Source: Tahibacter aquaticus (GTDB lineage Bacteria; Pseudomonadota; Gammaproteobacteria; Xanthomonadales; Rhodanobacteraceae). From it: a stretch of 64,000 bases of DNA. Made by a program: the position numbers and the translations under genes. Numbering within the stretch: the first letter of the stretch is position 1; each line of letters begins with the position of its first letter. The notes under the pieces were generated by a model. That model worked only from the letters and a program-made list of their open reading frames with translations. It ran no database searches and was not told the DNA's origin. The DNA is taken from the NCBI RefSeq assembly GCF_004363655.1, contig NZ_SNZH01000018.1, forward strand, positions 92,815 through 156,814. The letters are read 5' to 3'. Below, in pieces: positions 45,167-52,421 of this stretch.

Positions 45167-45346
45167 CTACGAAACCATCCAGGTGGGATCATCGTGCGCC
45201 GCGGCGCGGCGCGAGCCGGCGCGTTGTGGTACGCCGCTGATCCAGGCGTCGGCACCCAGCCATTCGTCGCGGCGTGCTGTGTCGCTCTCGCCGGCATCGG
45301 CAGCGGCGGTCAGGCGCAGGAATTCTTCGGGCAGGCAAACGTCCAT
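45167..45346 (-). CDS. Tiny hydrophilic protein (59 aa), unrecognised
   Basis: 59 residues from ATG 45346, with GAAGG seven nt upstream. It opens MDVCLPEEFLRLTAAADAGE and ends DDPTWMVS; acidic first half, basic middle. No family known. It is 41 nt downstream of another tiny ORF on the same strand, within the sortase region. The longer frame reaching back to 45733 runs into pdsR on the other strand and is not credible. Confidence 0.35.
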   Translation of the reverse strand: MDVCLPEEFLRLTAAADAGESDTARRDEWLGADAWISGVPQRAGSRRAAAHDDPTWMVS

Positions 45347-45387
45347 GGTGCAACCTTCGTCGGTAGTGGTGGGCCGATCCGGCCGCC

Positions 45388-45507
45388 TCAGCCGCCTTGC
45401 ATTGCCGCGATCATGCCCAGCAGCAGGGCACCCAGCGCGAAGATCACGCGCAGGGGTTCGAAGCTGGATTTGAGTTCGGCATTGGGTTCGCTGGGGCGGG
45501 CTTGCAT
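45388..45507 (-). CDS. Tiny single-pass membrane protein (39 aa), unrecognised
   Basis: 39 residues: MQARPSEPNAELKSSFEPL, then one hydrophobic helix VIFALGALLLGMIAAM, then QGG. The ribosome binding site is weak. Size and layout fit small single-span inner-membrane proteins. It is divergent from pdsR (176-nt gap) and is followed by the 59-residue ORF, so it may be part of the sortase locus. No homolog known to me. Confidence 0.35.
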   Translation of the reverse strand: MQARPSEPNAELKSSFEPLRVIFALGALLLGMIAAMQGG

Positions 45508-45683
45508 GGCAGTGGTTTCCGTATCGGTGGACGTAGTACAGCGCCGTTTCAGGGCGGCCTGCTGCGAAGTGCAGACATTCCAGCAGCCATTTCTGGCAAT
45601 TCACGGGCAATTGCACCCTTGCCGTTGCGGCGGGCGAGGGCGGGCCGATACAGTGCGCTGCAACTACTAGCGAGCCTCCTGCC

Positions 45684-46373
45684 ATGCCCCGCAGCATTGC
45701 CATCGTCGAAGACGAACCGCTGATCCGCGCCAACTATGTCGAAGCCCTGACTCGCTTCGGCTACGAAGTGCGCGGCTATGCCTCGCGGCCCGAGGCCGAG
45801 GCGGCGTTTGCGCTGCGCCTGCCCGAGCTGGTCATCATCGACGTCGGCCTGGGCGACGAGCCCGAAGGCGGCTTCGATCTCTGCCGCGCCCTGCGTACGC
45901 GCGCGGCAACCTTGCCCATCCTGTTCCTGACCGCGCGCGATTCCGACCTCGACGTTATCTCCGGCCTGCGTCTGGGCGCCGACGACTATCTGACCAAGGA
46001 TGTCTCGCTGCACCAGCTGGCCGCGCGCATCAGTGCGCTGCTGCGCCGCATGGATGCGCTGCGCAAACCGGTCGAATCGGAAAGCGTGATCAGCCACGGC
46101 CCGCTCAAGCTGGAACAGGAACGCATGCGCATCACCTGGAACGGCGAGGAAGTGCCGCTTACGGTGACCGAATTCTGGATGGTCCATACCATGGTGCGCT
46201 TCCCCGGACATGTGAAGAACCGCGACCAGCTCATGCGCGAAGCGCAGGTCGTCGTCGACGACGCGACCATCACCTCGCACATCAAACGCATCCGCAAGAA
46301 ATTCCTCGCCATCGATGCCAGCTTCGATGCGATCGACACGGTGCATGGCGTCGGCTATCGCTGGCGGCCGTGA
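45684..46373 (+). CDS. pdsR: Dedicated sortase-system response regulator
   Basis: 229 residues, OmpR/PhoB layout. Receiver: IAIVEDEPLIRANY with acidic residues 9-11, phospho-acceptor Asp53 in LVIIDVGLGDEPEGG (a characteristic short insert), LTARDSD, and LTKDVS with Lys. The winged helix (~130-229) has LTVTEFWMVHTMVRFPG, RDQLMREAQVVVDDATITSHIKRIRKKF and HGVGYRWRP. The receiver insert, the EFWMVHTMV helix and the sortase neighbours identify it as the proteobacterial dedicated sortase system regulator. It probably controls the sortase/substrate operon. Confidence 0.88.
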   Translation: MPRSIAIVEDEPLIRANYVEALTRFGYEVRGYASRPEAEAAFALRLPELVIIDVGLGDEPEGGFDLCRALRTRAATLPILFLTARDSDLDVISGLRLGADDYLTKDVSLHQLAARISALLRRMDALRKPVESESVISHGPLKLEQERMRITWNGEEVPLTVTEFWMVHTMVRFPGHVKNRDQLMREAQVVVDDATITSHIKRIRKKFLAIDASFDAIDTVHGVGYRWRP

Positions 46374-46411
46374 GTCCGCGGCGTTGAAATTTCGCTGTCT
46401 ATTTGTGGGGT

Positions 46412-46601
46412 GCGAACACCATCCCCACCCAACCCTCCGGCCCGTTGGGCGTTCAGGACGATGAGAGCCTCCGGCTCTACACCATCGTCCTTCACCGCCT
46501 TGAAGGGGAGGGCTAATGCGTTGCGCCTCGCCCTTGAAGGGTTGGCTGATGCGTTGCTCCCTCCCCGTCACGGAGAGGGCTGGGGTGGGGATGGTGTTCG
46601 C
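46412..46601. repeat. Composite palindromic element between pdsR and pdsS
   Basis: The outer arms GCGAACACCATCCCCACCC (46412) and its inverse near 46583-46601 frame 190 nt. Inside are a nested hairpin (AGGACGATG ... CATCGTCCT, 46455-46491) and a direct repeat GGCTAATGCGTTGC / GGCTGATGCGTTGC (46512, 46543). Similar CATCCCCACCC...GGGTGGGGATG intergenic elements are common in xanthomonads and relatives. No ORF. Confidence 0.75.
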
Positions 46602-46655
46602 GACGCTCTCATGCATCACGCCAACGCCCTAGTGCCGGCAAGGCCTGCCTGAGCC

Positions 46656-48692
46656 ATGACCCTGCGCCGCAAATTGCTGCTCGTGGCACTGGCCATGCTG
46701 GCCCTGCCCTGGGCTGGCTGGCAGTTCGTCCGGCAGATGGAAGTGCTGCTGCGGCAAGGCCAGGAACAGACCCTGATCGCCTCGGGCAAGGCGCTGGCGC
46801 GCAGCCTTGCCGCCATCAACGCTGAACTGCCGCCGCAGGGCGGCGCGTTGTACGTGCATGCGCTGGAAACGCCGCTGCAGATCGACGGCTACGCAGACGA
46901 CTGGCTGGAATTGCGCGGCTATTCGCAAAGCCTGGGTCCGCCGCAGGATGCGCAAAAGTTGAAAATGACACTGGCTGCCGATGCGGCCTGGCTGTACCTG
47001 CTCATTGAAGTGCGCGACAACACGCGCCGCCGTGCCGACGCGCGCGACGTACAGGTGCAGCAGGCCGATCGCATCGAGCTGAGCTTGCAGCGCGGCGCGG
47101 CCGAGCGCAGCTATCTGATCGCCAGCGCAGCACCGGGCTCGGTCGACGCGGTCGCGCGCGGCGCCGAAGGCGGCGGACTGCCGCTGACCCTGAGCGGCGA
47201 ATGGCAGGAAGACGCGGCCGGCTACCGGGTCGAGCTGCGCCTGCCCGCAGGGCAGAAACCCGAGCACCTGTCGCTGCGCCTGGTCGATGCGGGCAGCGGC
47301 GCCGACAGTGTGACCGCACTGGAAAGACTGCCGCTGCTGGGCTACTCCGCGGGCCTTGCCGATGAATTGCAGCAGTTCGCACCCGAGGCTACCCGCGCGC
47401 GCCTGGTCAGCGACGAAGGCTGGCTGCTGGCAGAAAGCGGCGAGCTGACCTTCGCCCATCCGGATGCCTCGGCCGAGCAGCCCTCGGCCCTGGCGCGCTG
47501 GTCTTACCGCTGGCTGATTGCGCCGGCGCTGCAGGGCACGCCCAGCCTGGCGCAGCGCCGGCCGCGGCTGGATGCGGCCGAGCTGTGGCAGGCCCTGTCC
47601 GGCCTGCCTTCGGCGAGCTGGCGTGCCGGTGCCAGCCAGGGCGACGTGGTGCTGGTGGCGGCGCTGCCGCTGCAGATTCAGGGCGAAACGCGCGGTGCGC
47701 TGGTGCTGGAACAGGTCAACACGGCCTTGCCGCTGCTGACCGATGCCGCGCTGCAGCGCCTGGCCGTGATCAGCGTGGCGGCGCTGCTCGCCGCGGGCGG
47801 CGTGCTGTTCATCTTCGCCACCTGGCTGTCCATTCGTATACGCCGGCTGCGCGACGGCGCCGAGCGCGCGCTGGCCGCCGACGGGCGCATCCAGGGGCGC
47901 GTGCCGCAGACCGATTCGCGCGACGAACTGGGCGATCTGGCGCGCAGCTTCCAGCAGCTGCTGGATGCGGTAGGTGCCTATACCGACTACCTGCGCACGC
48001 TGGCCTCGAAACTGTCGCACGAGCTGCATACGCCGCTGGCCATCGTCAAATCGTCGCTGGACAACCTGGAACATCATCCGATCTCCGCCGAGGCGCGCGC
48101 CTACGTAGTGCGTGCGCGCGACGGTGTCGACCGGCTTACGCATATCGTGCGGGCGATGAGCGAGTCCAGCCGCATGGAGCGCGCCATCGCCTCGGCCGAC
48201 GGCGAAGATTTCGACCTCGCCGACGTGGTGCGCGGCTGTGCCGACGCCTACCGGCCGCTGGCTGCACCGCGCCGGGTCGACTGCGATATTCCGCCGCGTG
48301 CCGTGCCCATGCATGGGGCGCCGGAGCTGATCGCGCAGGCACTGGACAAGCTGTTCGACAACGCGCGCTCGTTCACGCCGGAACACGGCTGGATCCGCAT
48401 CGGCCTGGAGCCGACCAGCGACGGCGTGCTGCTGCGCGTGGCCAACCAGGGGCCGGAACTGCCGCTGGCCATGCAGGGGCGGCTGTTCGATTCCCTGGTC
48501 AGTCTGCGCGAAGGCGCGTCGCGCGGCGAGGCGCCGCACCTGGGCCTGGGCCTGTACGTGGTGCGCCTGGTGGCGGAACGCCACGGCGGCAACGCTGCCG
48601 CGCACAACCTCGCCAGTGGCGAGGGCGTGGAGTTCAGCCTGCGCCTGCGCGGCATGCCGCGCGAGCCGGCACTGGCGCGGCCGCGGCGCTGA
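46656..48692 (+). CDS. pdsS: Dedicated sortase-system sensor histidine kinase
   Basis: 678 residues. N-terminal membrane helix (LLLVALAMLALPWAGWQFV), a ~330-residue periplasmic sensor whose first part (PLQIDGYADDWLELRGYSQ ... AWLYLLIEVRDNTRRR ... DRIELSLQR) resembles a carbohydrate-binding-type DOMON/CBM9 domain, a second helix (VAALLAAGGVLFIFATWLS), HAMP, the phospho-acceptor His455 in LASKLSHELHTPLA, and an ATPase with LDKLFDNARSF and GLGLYVVRLV. The CBM9-like sensor is typical of the dedicated sortase kinase. It is separated from its regulator by a 283-nt gap filled by a repeat. Confidence 0.9.
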   Translation: MTLRRKLLLVALAMLALPWAGWQFVRQMEVLLRQGQEQTLIASGKALARSLAAINAELPPQGGALYVHALETPLQIDGYADDWLELRGYSQSLGPPQDAQKLKMTLAADAAWLYLLIEVRDNTRRRADARDVQVQQADRIELSLQRGAAERSYLIASAAPGSVDAVARGAEGGGLPLTLSGEWQEDAAGYRVELRLPAGQKPEHLSLRLVDAGSGADSVTALERLPLLGYSAGLADELQQFAPEATRARLVSDEGWLLAESGELTFAHPDASAEQPSALARWSYRWLIAPALQGTPSLAQRRPRLDAAELWQALSGLPSASWRAGASQGDVVLVAALPLQIQGETRGALVLEQVNTALPLLTDAALQRLAVISVAALLAAGGVLFIFATWLSIRIRRLRDGAERALAADGRIQGRVPQTDSRDELGDLARSFQQLLDAVGAYTDYLRTLASKLSHELHTPLAIVKSSLDNLEHHPISAEARAYVVRARDGVDRLTHIVRAMSESSRMERAIASADGEDFDLADVVRGCADAYRPLAAPRRVDCDIPPRAVPMHGAPELIAQALDKLFDNARSFTPEHGWIRIGLEPTSDGVLLRVANQGPELPLAMQGRLFDSLVSLREGASRGEAPHLGLGLYVVRLVAERHGGNAAAHNLASGEGVEFSLRLRGMPREPALARPRR

Positions 48693-48814
48693 TCCGCGCT
48701 GCGGCGCCGGCCGCATGGCGGTTTGGAATAAGTGCTGCCTGCGCGCGGCCTTACACCCTGTCGTGGGGCCAGTTCTCTTGCTATCGTGCGCCGCCCTGCA
48801 CTGCGAGACCTGCC

Positions 48815-50290
48815 GTGATTTCCCAGGACGAATTCGAGGCCTTGGCCGCAGACGGCTATAACCGCATTCCGCTGGTGCGCGAGGTACTGTCGGATCTCGA
48901 TACGCCGCTGTCGGTGTACCTGAAGCTGGCCGACGGCCCGTATACCTACCTGCTCGAATCGGTCGAGGGCGGCGAATCCTGGGGGCGCCATTCCATGATC
49001 GGCCTGCCGTGCAGGCGCGTTTACAGCCTGCGCGGACATACCCTCACCGTGTCGGAACTGGGCGAGGTGGTGGAAACGCGCGAACTGGCCGATCCGCTGC
49101 ACGACATCGAACTGCTGCGCCAGCAGTACCGCGTACCGCGCCTGCCGCAGCTGCCGGCGTTCACCGGCGGACTGGTCGGCTATTTCGGTTTCGAGACCAT
49201 CGGCTACATCGAGCCGCGCCTGGCCGGCTGGGACAAGCCCGACCAGCTCGGTACGCCCGATGCGCTGCTCATGCTCAGCGAAGAAGTCGCGGTTTTCGAC
49301 AATTTGAAAGGGCGGCTTTATCTCATTGTTCATGCCGACCCGGCCGAGCCGCGGGCCTATGCCCGCGCGGTGCGCCGGCTCGACGAGCTGAGCTTCCGCC
49401 TGCGCCGCTCCGGCACCAGCTATCCCGACGTGCTCGATCCCAAGCTGCTGGACGAAGGCGACTTCGTGTCCGGCTTCACTCGCGACGGTTTCATCGAGGC
49501 GGTGAAAAAAAGCAAGGAGTACATTCTTTCCGGCGATGTATTCCAGGTGGTGCTGTCGCAGCGCATGAGCGTACCGTTCCGTGCGCGGCCGGTGGACGTC
49601 TATCGCGCGCTGCGTTCGCTGAATCCGTCGCCGTACATGTATTTTCTCGATCTGGGCGGCTACCAGATCGTCGGTTCCTCGCCCGAAATCCTCGTGCGGC
49701 TCAAGCAGGGCCGCGTGGTATTGCGGCCGATCGCCGGCACGCGTCCGCGCGGCGCGACGCCCGAGCACGACCAGGCGCTGGAAGCCGAACTGCTGGCCGA
49801 CCCGAAGGAGCGCGCCGAACACCTGATGCTGATCGACCTTGGCCGCAACGACGTCGGCCGCATCTCGCGCACCGGTTCGGTCGAGGTGACCGAGCGGTTC
49901 GTGGTCGAGCGCTATTCGCACGTGATGCATATCGTGTCCCAGGTCGAGGGCGATCTGCTGCCCGGCCTGAACTACATGGACGTGCTGCGGGCCAGTTTCC
50001 CGGCCGGCACGGTCAGCGGCGCGCCGAAGATCCGCGCACTGGAAGTGATCCAGGAACTGGAGCCGATACGCCGCAACATCTATTCCGGCGCGGTCGGCTA
50101 TATCGGCTGGTGGGGCGACGGCGACACCGCGATCGCGATCCGCACGGCGGTGATCCAGGACGGGCGTCTTTACGTCCAGGCCGGTGCCGGCATCGTCTAC
50201 GACTCGGACCCGGCGACCGAATGGGACGAGACCATGAACAAGGGCCGGGCCCTGTTCCGCGCGGTGGCGCAGGCGGTCGGCGGGCTTTGA
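48815..50290 (+). CDS. trpE: Anthranilate synthase component I
   Basis: 491 residues from a GTG at 48815. Signature blocks: N-terminal IPLVREVLSDLDTPLSVYLKL and LLESVEGGESWGRHSMIGL (tryptophan feedback site region), then the chorismate-binding core YILSGDVFQVVLSQRM, SPEILVRLKQGRVVLRPIAGTRPRG, LMLIDLGRNDVGRI, and SFPAGTVSGAPKIRALEVI. With TrpG it converts chorismate and glutamine to anthranilate. The glutamine amidotransferase subunit is 10 kb downstream rather than adjacent. No leader-peptide attenuator is visible. Confidence 0.95.
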   Translation: MISQDEFEALAADGYNRIPLVREVLSDLDTPLSVYLKLADGPYTYLLESVEGGESWGRHSMIGLPCRRVYSLRGHTLTVSELGEVVETRELADPLHDIELLRQQYRVPRLPQLPAFTGGLVGYFGFETIGYIEPRLAGWDKPDQLGTPDALLMLSEEVAVFDNLKGRLYLIVHADPAEPRAYARAVRRLDELSFRLRRSGTSYPDVLDPKLLDEGDFVSGFTRDGFIEAVKKSKEYILSGDVFQVVLSQRMSVPFRARPVDVYRALRSLNPSPYMYFLDLGGYQIVGSSPEILVRLKQGRVVLRPIAGTRPRGATPEHDQALEAELLADPKERAEHLMLIDLGRNDVGRISRTGSVEVTERFVVERYSHVMHIVSQVEGDLLPGLNYMDVLRASFPAGTVSGAPKIRALEVIQELEPIRRNIYSGAVGYIGWWGDGDTAIAIRTAVIQDGRLYVQAGAGIVYDSDPATEWDETMNKGRALFRAVAQAVGGL

Positions 50291-50318
50291 GCCGGGTGTG
50301 CGGGCGGTTGTGATACCT

Positions 50319-50398
50319 CGTGGTGCAATTCGCGTTGCTCATCGCACCCTTGCGACGCTCGGGCAGGGCGCCGATGCGCGCAGCGAATTGCGCCACCG
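50319..50398. repeat. REP-like inverted repeat, copy E
   Basis: Arms at 50319-50349 (GGTGCAATTCGCGTTGCTCATCGC type) and 50370-50398 (GCCGATGCGCGCAGCGAATTGCGCCACC), inverted, 20 nt apart. It sits 28 nt after the trpE stop and could also stop transcription. Confidence 0.8.
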
Positions 50399-50488
50399 GT
50401 ATCTGGCCGTAGCGGCCGGTCGTGTCCGCGGCTGTCCGCGGACAGACAGGCATGCCACAAAAGCGGTAATTTGCCAGCGGTAGCCTTT

Positions 50489-50503
50489 TGGCACGACCAT
50501 TGC
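50489..50503 (+). promoter_or_regulatory. Sigma54-type promoter candidate
   Basis: TGGCAC-N5-TTGC, exact and correctly spaced, 34 nt before the ATG of the DUF885 lipoprotein gene. It is the second such match in the window, both at plausible distances from a gene start. Confidence 0.4.
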
Positions 50504-50537
50504 CATTCCCGCGACCGGACCCGCACAGGATTGCACC

Positions 50538-52343
50538 ATGCACCGTACTCGCTTTGCCCTGCCTCTCCGTTCCATCGCCGTTGCCCTGGGCAGCGCCCTG
50601 CTGCTCAGTGCCTGCGCTACCTCGCCCTCGCACAAGAGCGGCAAGGAAGCCGCCGCCGCCAAGCCCGACTACAGCGCCGCCGTCAACGGCCTGGCGGATC
50701 GCTACGTCGCTGCGGTGATCGATTTCGACCCCACCGTGACCTATATGACCGGCGTGCCCGTGCCCTCGCACGACCGCCTGCCGCGCAATTCCGCCGACGA
50801 GATCGCCGCGTTCGCGGCCGTCGAAGACGAACTGCTGGCCGAGCTGGCCAAGGTCGACGGCGCCAGCCTGCGCGGCACGCCTGCTGCCACTACGTATGCC
50901 GTGCTGCGCGAATCGCTGGAAGCCAGCAAGGGCCTGCGCATCTGCCACCAGGAACGCTGGAGCCTCAGCCACATGGGCGGCTGGCAGCTGGGCTTTGCCG
51001 AAGTCGCCGACAACCAGCCGGTCGATACGCCCGAAGCGCGCGCCGAGGCGATCGCGCGCTGGTCGTCGCTGCCGGGCTATATCGACAACGACATGGCCAA
51101 CCTGCGCCAGGGCCTGGCCACCGGCTATGCGGTGCCGAAAAGCGTGCTGGCCCGCGTGCTCAAGCAGTTCGACGGCATGATCGCGGCGAAGGCGGAAGAC
51201 TCGCCGTTCTACGCGCCGGCCAAGCGCAGCGACGACAAGGAATTCAAGGCGGCGATGAAAAAGCTCGTCAACGAGCAGATCAAGCCGGCGCTGAAGAAAT
51301 ACCGCGATTTCCTCGTCAAGGAATACAAGCCCAAGGCCCGCGACACGCTGGCCCTCAGCGCGCTGCCCGACGGCGCCGCCTGCTACCAGGCCCAGCTGCG
51401 CTACTTCACCACGCTGGACCGCACGCCGCAGCAGGTGTTCGACCTGGGCAAGCAGACGGTCGAGGCGAACGAGGCGACCGTGGCCGACCTGGGCGAGAAG
51501 CTGTTCAAGACGCGCGACATCAAATCCATCATTGCCAAGGTGGACAAGGCCAAGGACAACCACTTCAAGTCGGAAAAGGAACTGCTGGAGTTCTCCCGCG
51601 GTGGTCTGGACCGGGCCAAGAACCTCAGTTCGGCCTTGTTCGAGCAGATGCCGGAACAACCCGCCGTGGTCGAACCCATGCCGGCCTATCAGCGCGGTTC
51701 GGGCATTTCGGCGCATTACATTCCCAGTGCCGATCCCAGCAAGCCGGGCGAATACCGCATTCCGCTGGAAACCTGGAAAAAGGAAACCAAGGGCGGTGCG
51801 GAAATCACCCTGGTACACGAGACCTGGCCGGGCCATCACCTGCAGATCGCCCTCGCCAACGGCCTGCCGGCGCGGCATCTGATCAACAAGCTGTCGTTCA
51901 ATTCGGCCTATCTGGAAGGCTGGGGCCGCTATTCCGAGCGACTGGCCGAGGAAGCCGGCATCTACGAGACCGAGTACGCCAAGATCAGCCGGCGCATCTG
52001 GCCGGCGCGGGGCATGGTGGTCGATCCGGGCATCCATATGTTCGGCTGGACGCGCAAGCAGGCCATTGCCTACATCATTGCCACGGGCCGTTTCGATCCG
52101 ACCACGGCCGAAGCCACGGTAGACCGCATCGCCGTGATGCCAGGCCAGCTCACTTCCTACGATTCGGGCGGCCTGGAAATCTTCGCCCTGCGCCAGGAGG
52201 CCGAACAGCGCCTGGGCGACAAGTTCGACGTGCGCCAGTTTCATTCGCGTGTGCTGGAGAACGGCGTGCTGCCGCTCGCGGCACTGCGTGAAAATGTGGA
52301 AGCGTGGATTACTGCCAACGGCGGCGCGCCTGCCGCACAGTAA
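50538..52343 (+). CDS. DUF885 family lipoprotein, probable metallopeptidase
   Basis: 601 residues. A lipoprotein signal ends LLLSAC (Cys26). The body matches DUF885: YVAAVIDFDPTVTYMTGV, LEASKGLRICHQERWSLSHMGGW, the metal motif LVHETWPGHHLQ (HExxxGHH form), FNSAYLEGWGRYSERLAEEAG, and the helical C-terminus with MPGQLTSYDSGGLEIFALRQEAE. DUF885 proteins are gluzincin-like predicted peptidases; the substrate is unknown. The absence of an Asp at +2 after the Cys favours outer-membrane sorting. A sigma54-like promoter and a REP element lie upstream. Confidence 0.88.
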   Translation: MHRTRFALPLRSIAVALGSALLLSACATSPSHKSGKEAAAAKPDYSAAVNGLADRYVAAVIDFDPTVTYMTGVPVPSHDRLPRNSADEIAAFAAVEDELLAELAKVDGASLRGTPAATTYAVLRESLEASKGLRICHQERWSLSHMGGWQLGFAEVADNQPVDTPEARAEAIARWSSLPGYIDNDMANLRQGLATGYAVPKSVLARVLKQFDGMIAAKAEDSPFYAPAKRSDDKEFKAAMKKLVNEQIKPALKKYRDFLVKEYKPKARDTLALSALPDGAACYQAQLRYFTTLDRTPQQVFDLGKQTVEANEATVADLGEKLFKTRDIKSIIAKVDKAKDNHFKSEKELLEFSRGGLDRAKNLSSALFEQMPEQPAVVEPMPAYQRGSGISAHYIPSADPSKPGEYRIPLETWKKETKGGAEITLVHETWPGHHLQIALANGLPARHLINKLSFNSAYLEGWGRYSERLAEEAGIYETEYAKISRRIWPARGMVVDPGIHMFGWTRKQAIAYIIATGRFDPTTAEATVDRIAVMPGQLTSYDSGGLEIFALRQEAEQRLGDKFDVRQFHSRVLENGVLPLAALRENVEAWITANGGAPAAQ

Positions 52344-52361
52344 GATCCCTGCGTGACATGA

Positions 52362-52417
52362 AGCGGCCCGGCCGCGGCGCAACCTGCTGGTGCAGGCGGC
52401 GTCGCAGCCGGGCCGCT
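52362..52417. terminator. Bidirectional terminator-like inverted repeat
   Basis: An 11-bp perfect stem AGCGGCCCGGC / GCCGGGCCGCT with a 34-nt loop that itself can pair. It lies between the convergent DUF885 and VIT-DUF2135 genes and touches the end of the latter. Confidence 0.5.
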
Positions 52418-52421
52418 GCGT

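Noticed and set aside
45397..45723. Plus-strand 108-codon ORF overlapping the start of pdsR
   Set aside because: It overlaps pdsR in another frame, is Arg/Ala-rich and has no recognisable domain.
48693..48814. trp attenuator before trpE
   Set aside because: The short frame starting ATGGCGGTTTGG has only one Trp codon and no alternative hairpin pair with a T run was seen.
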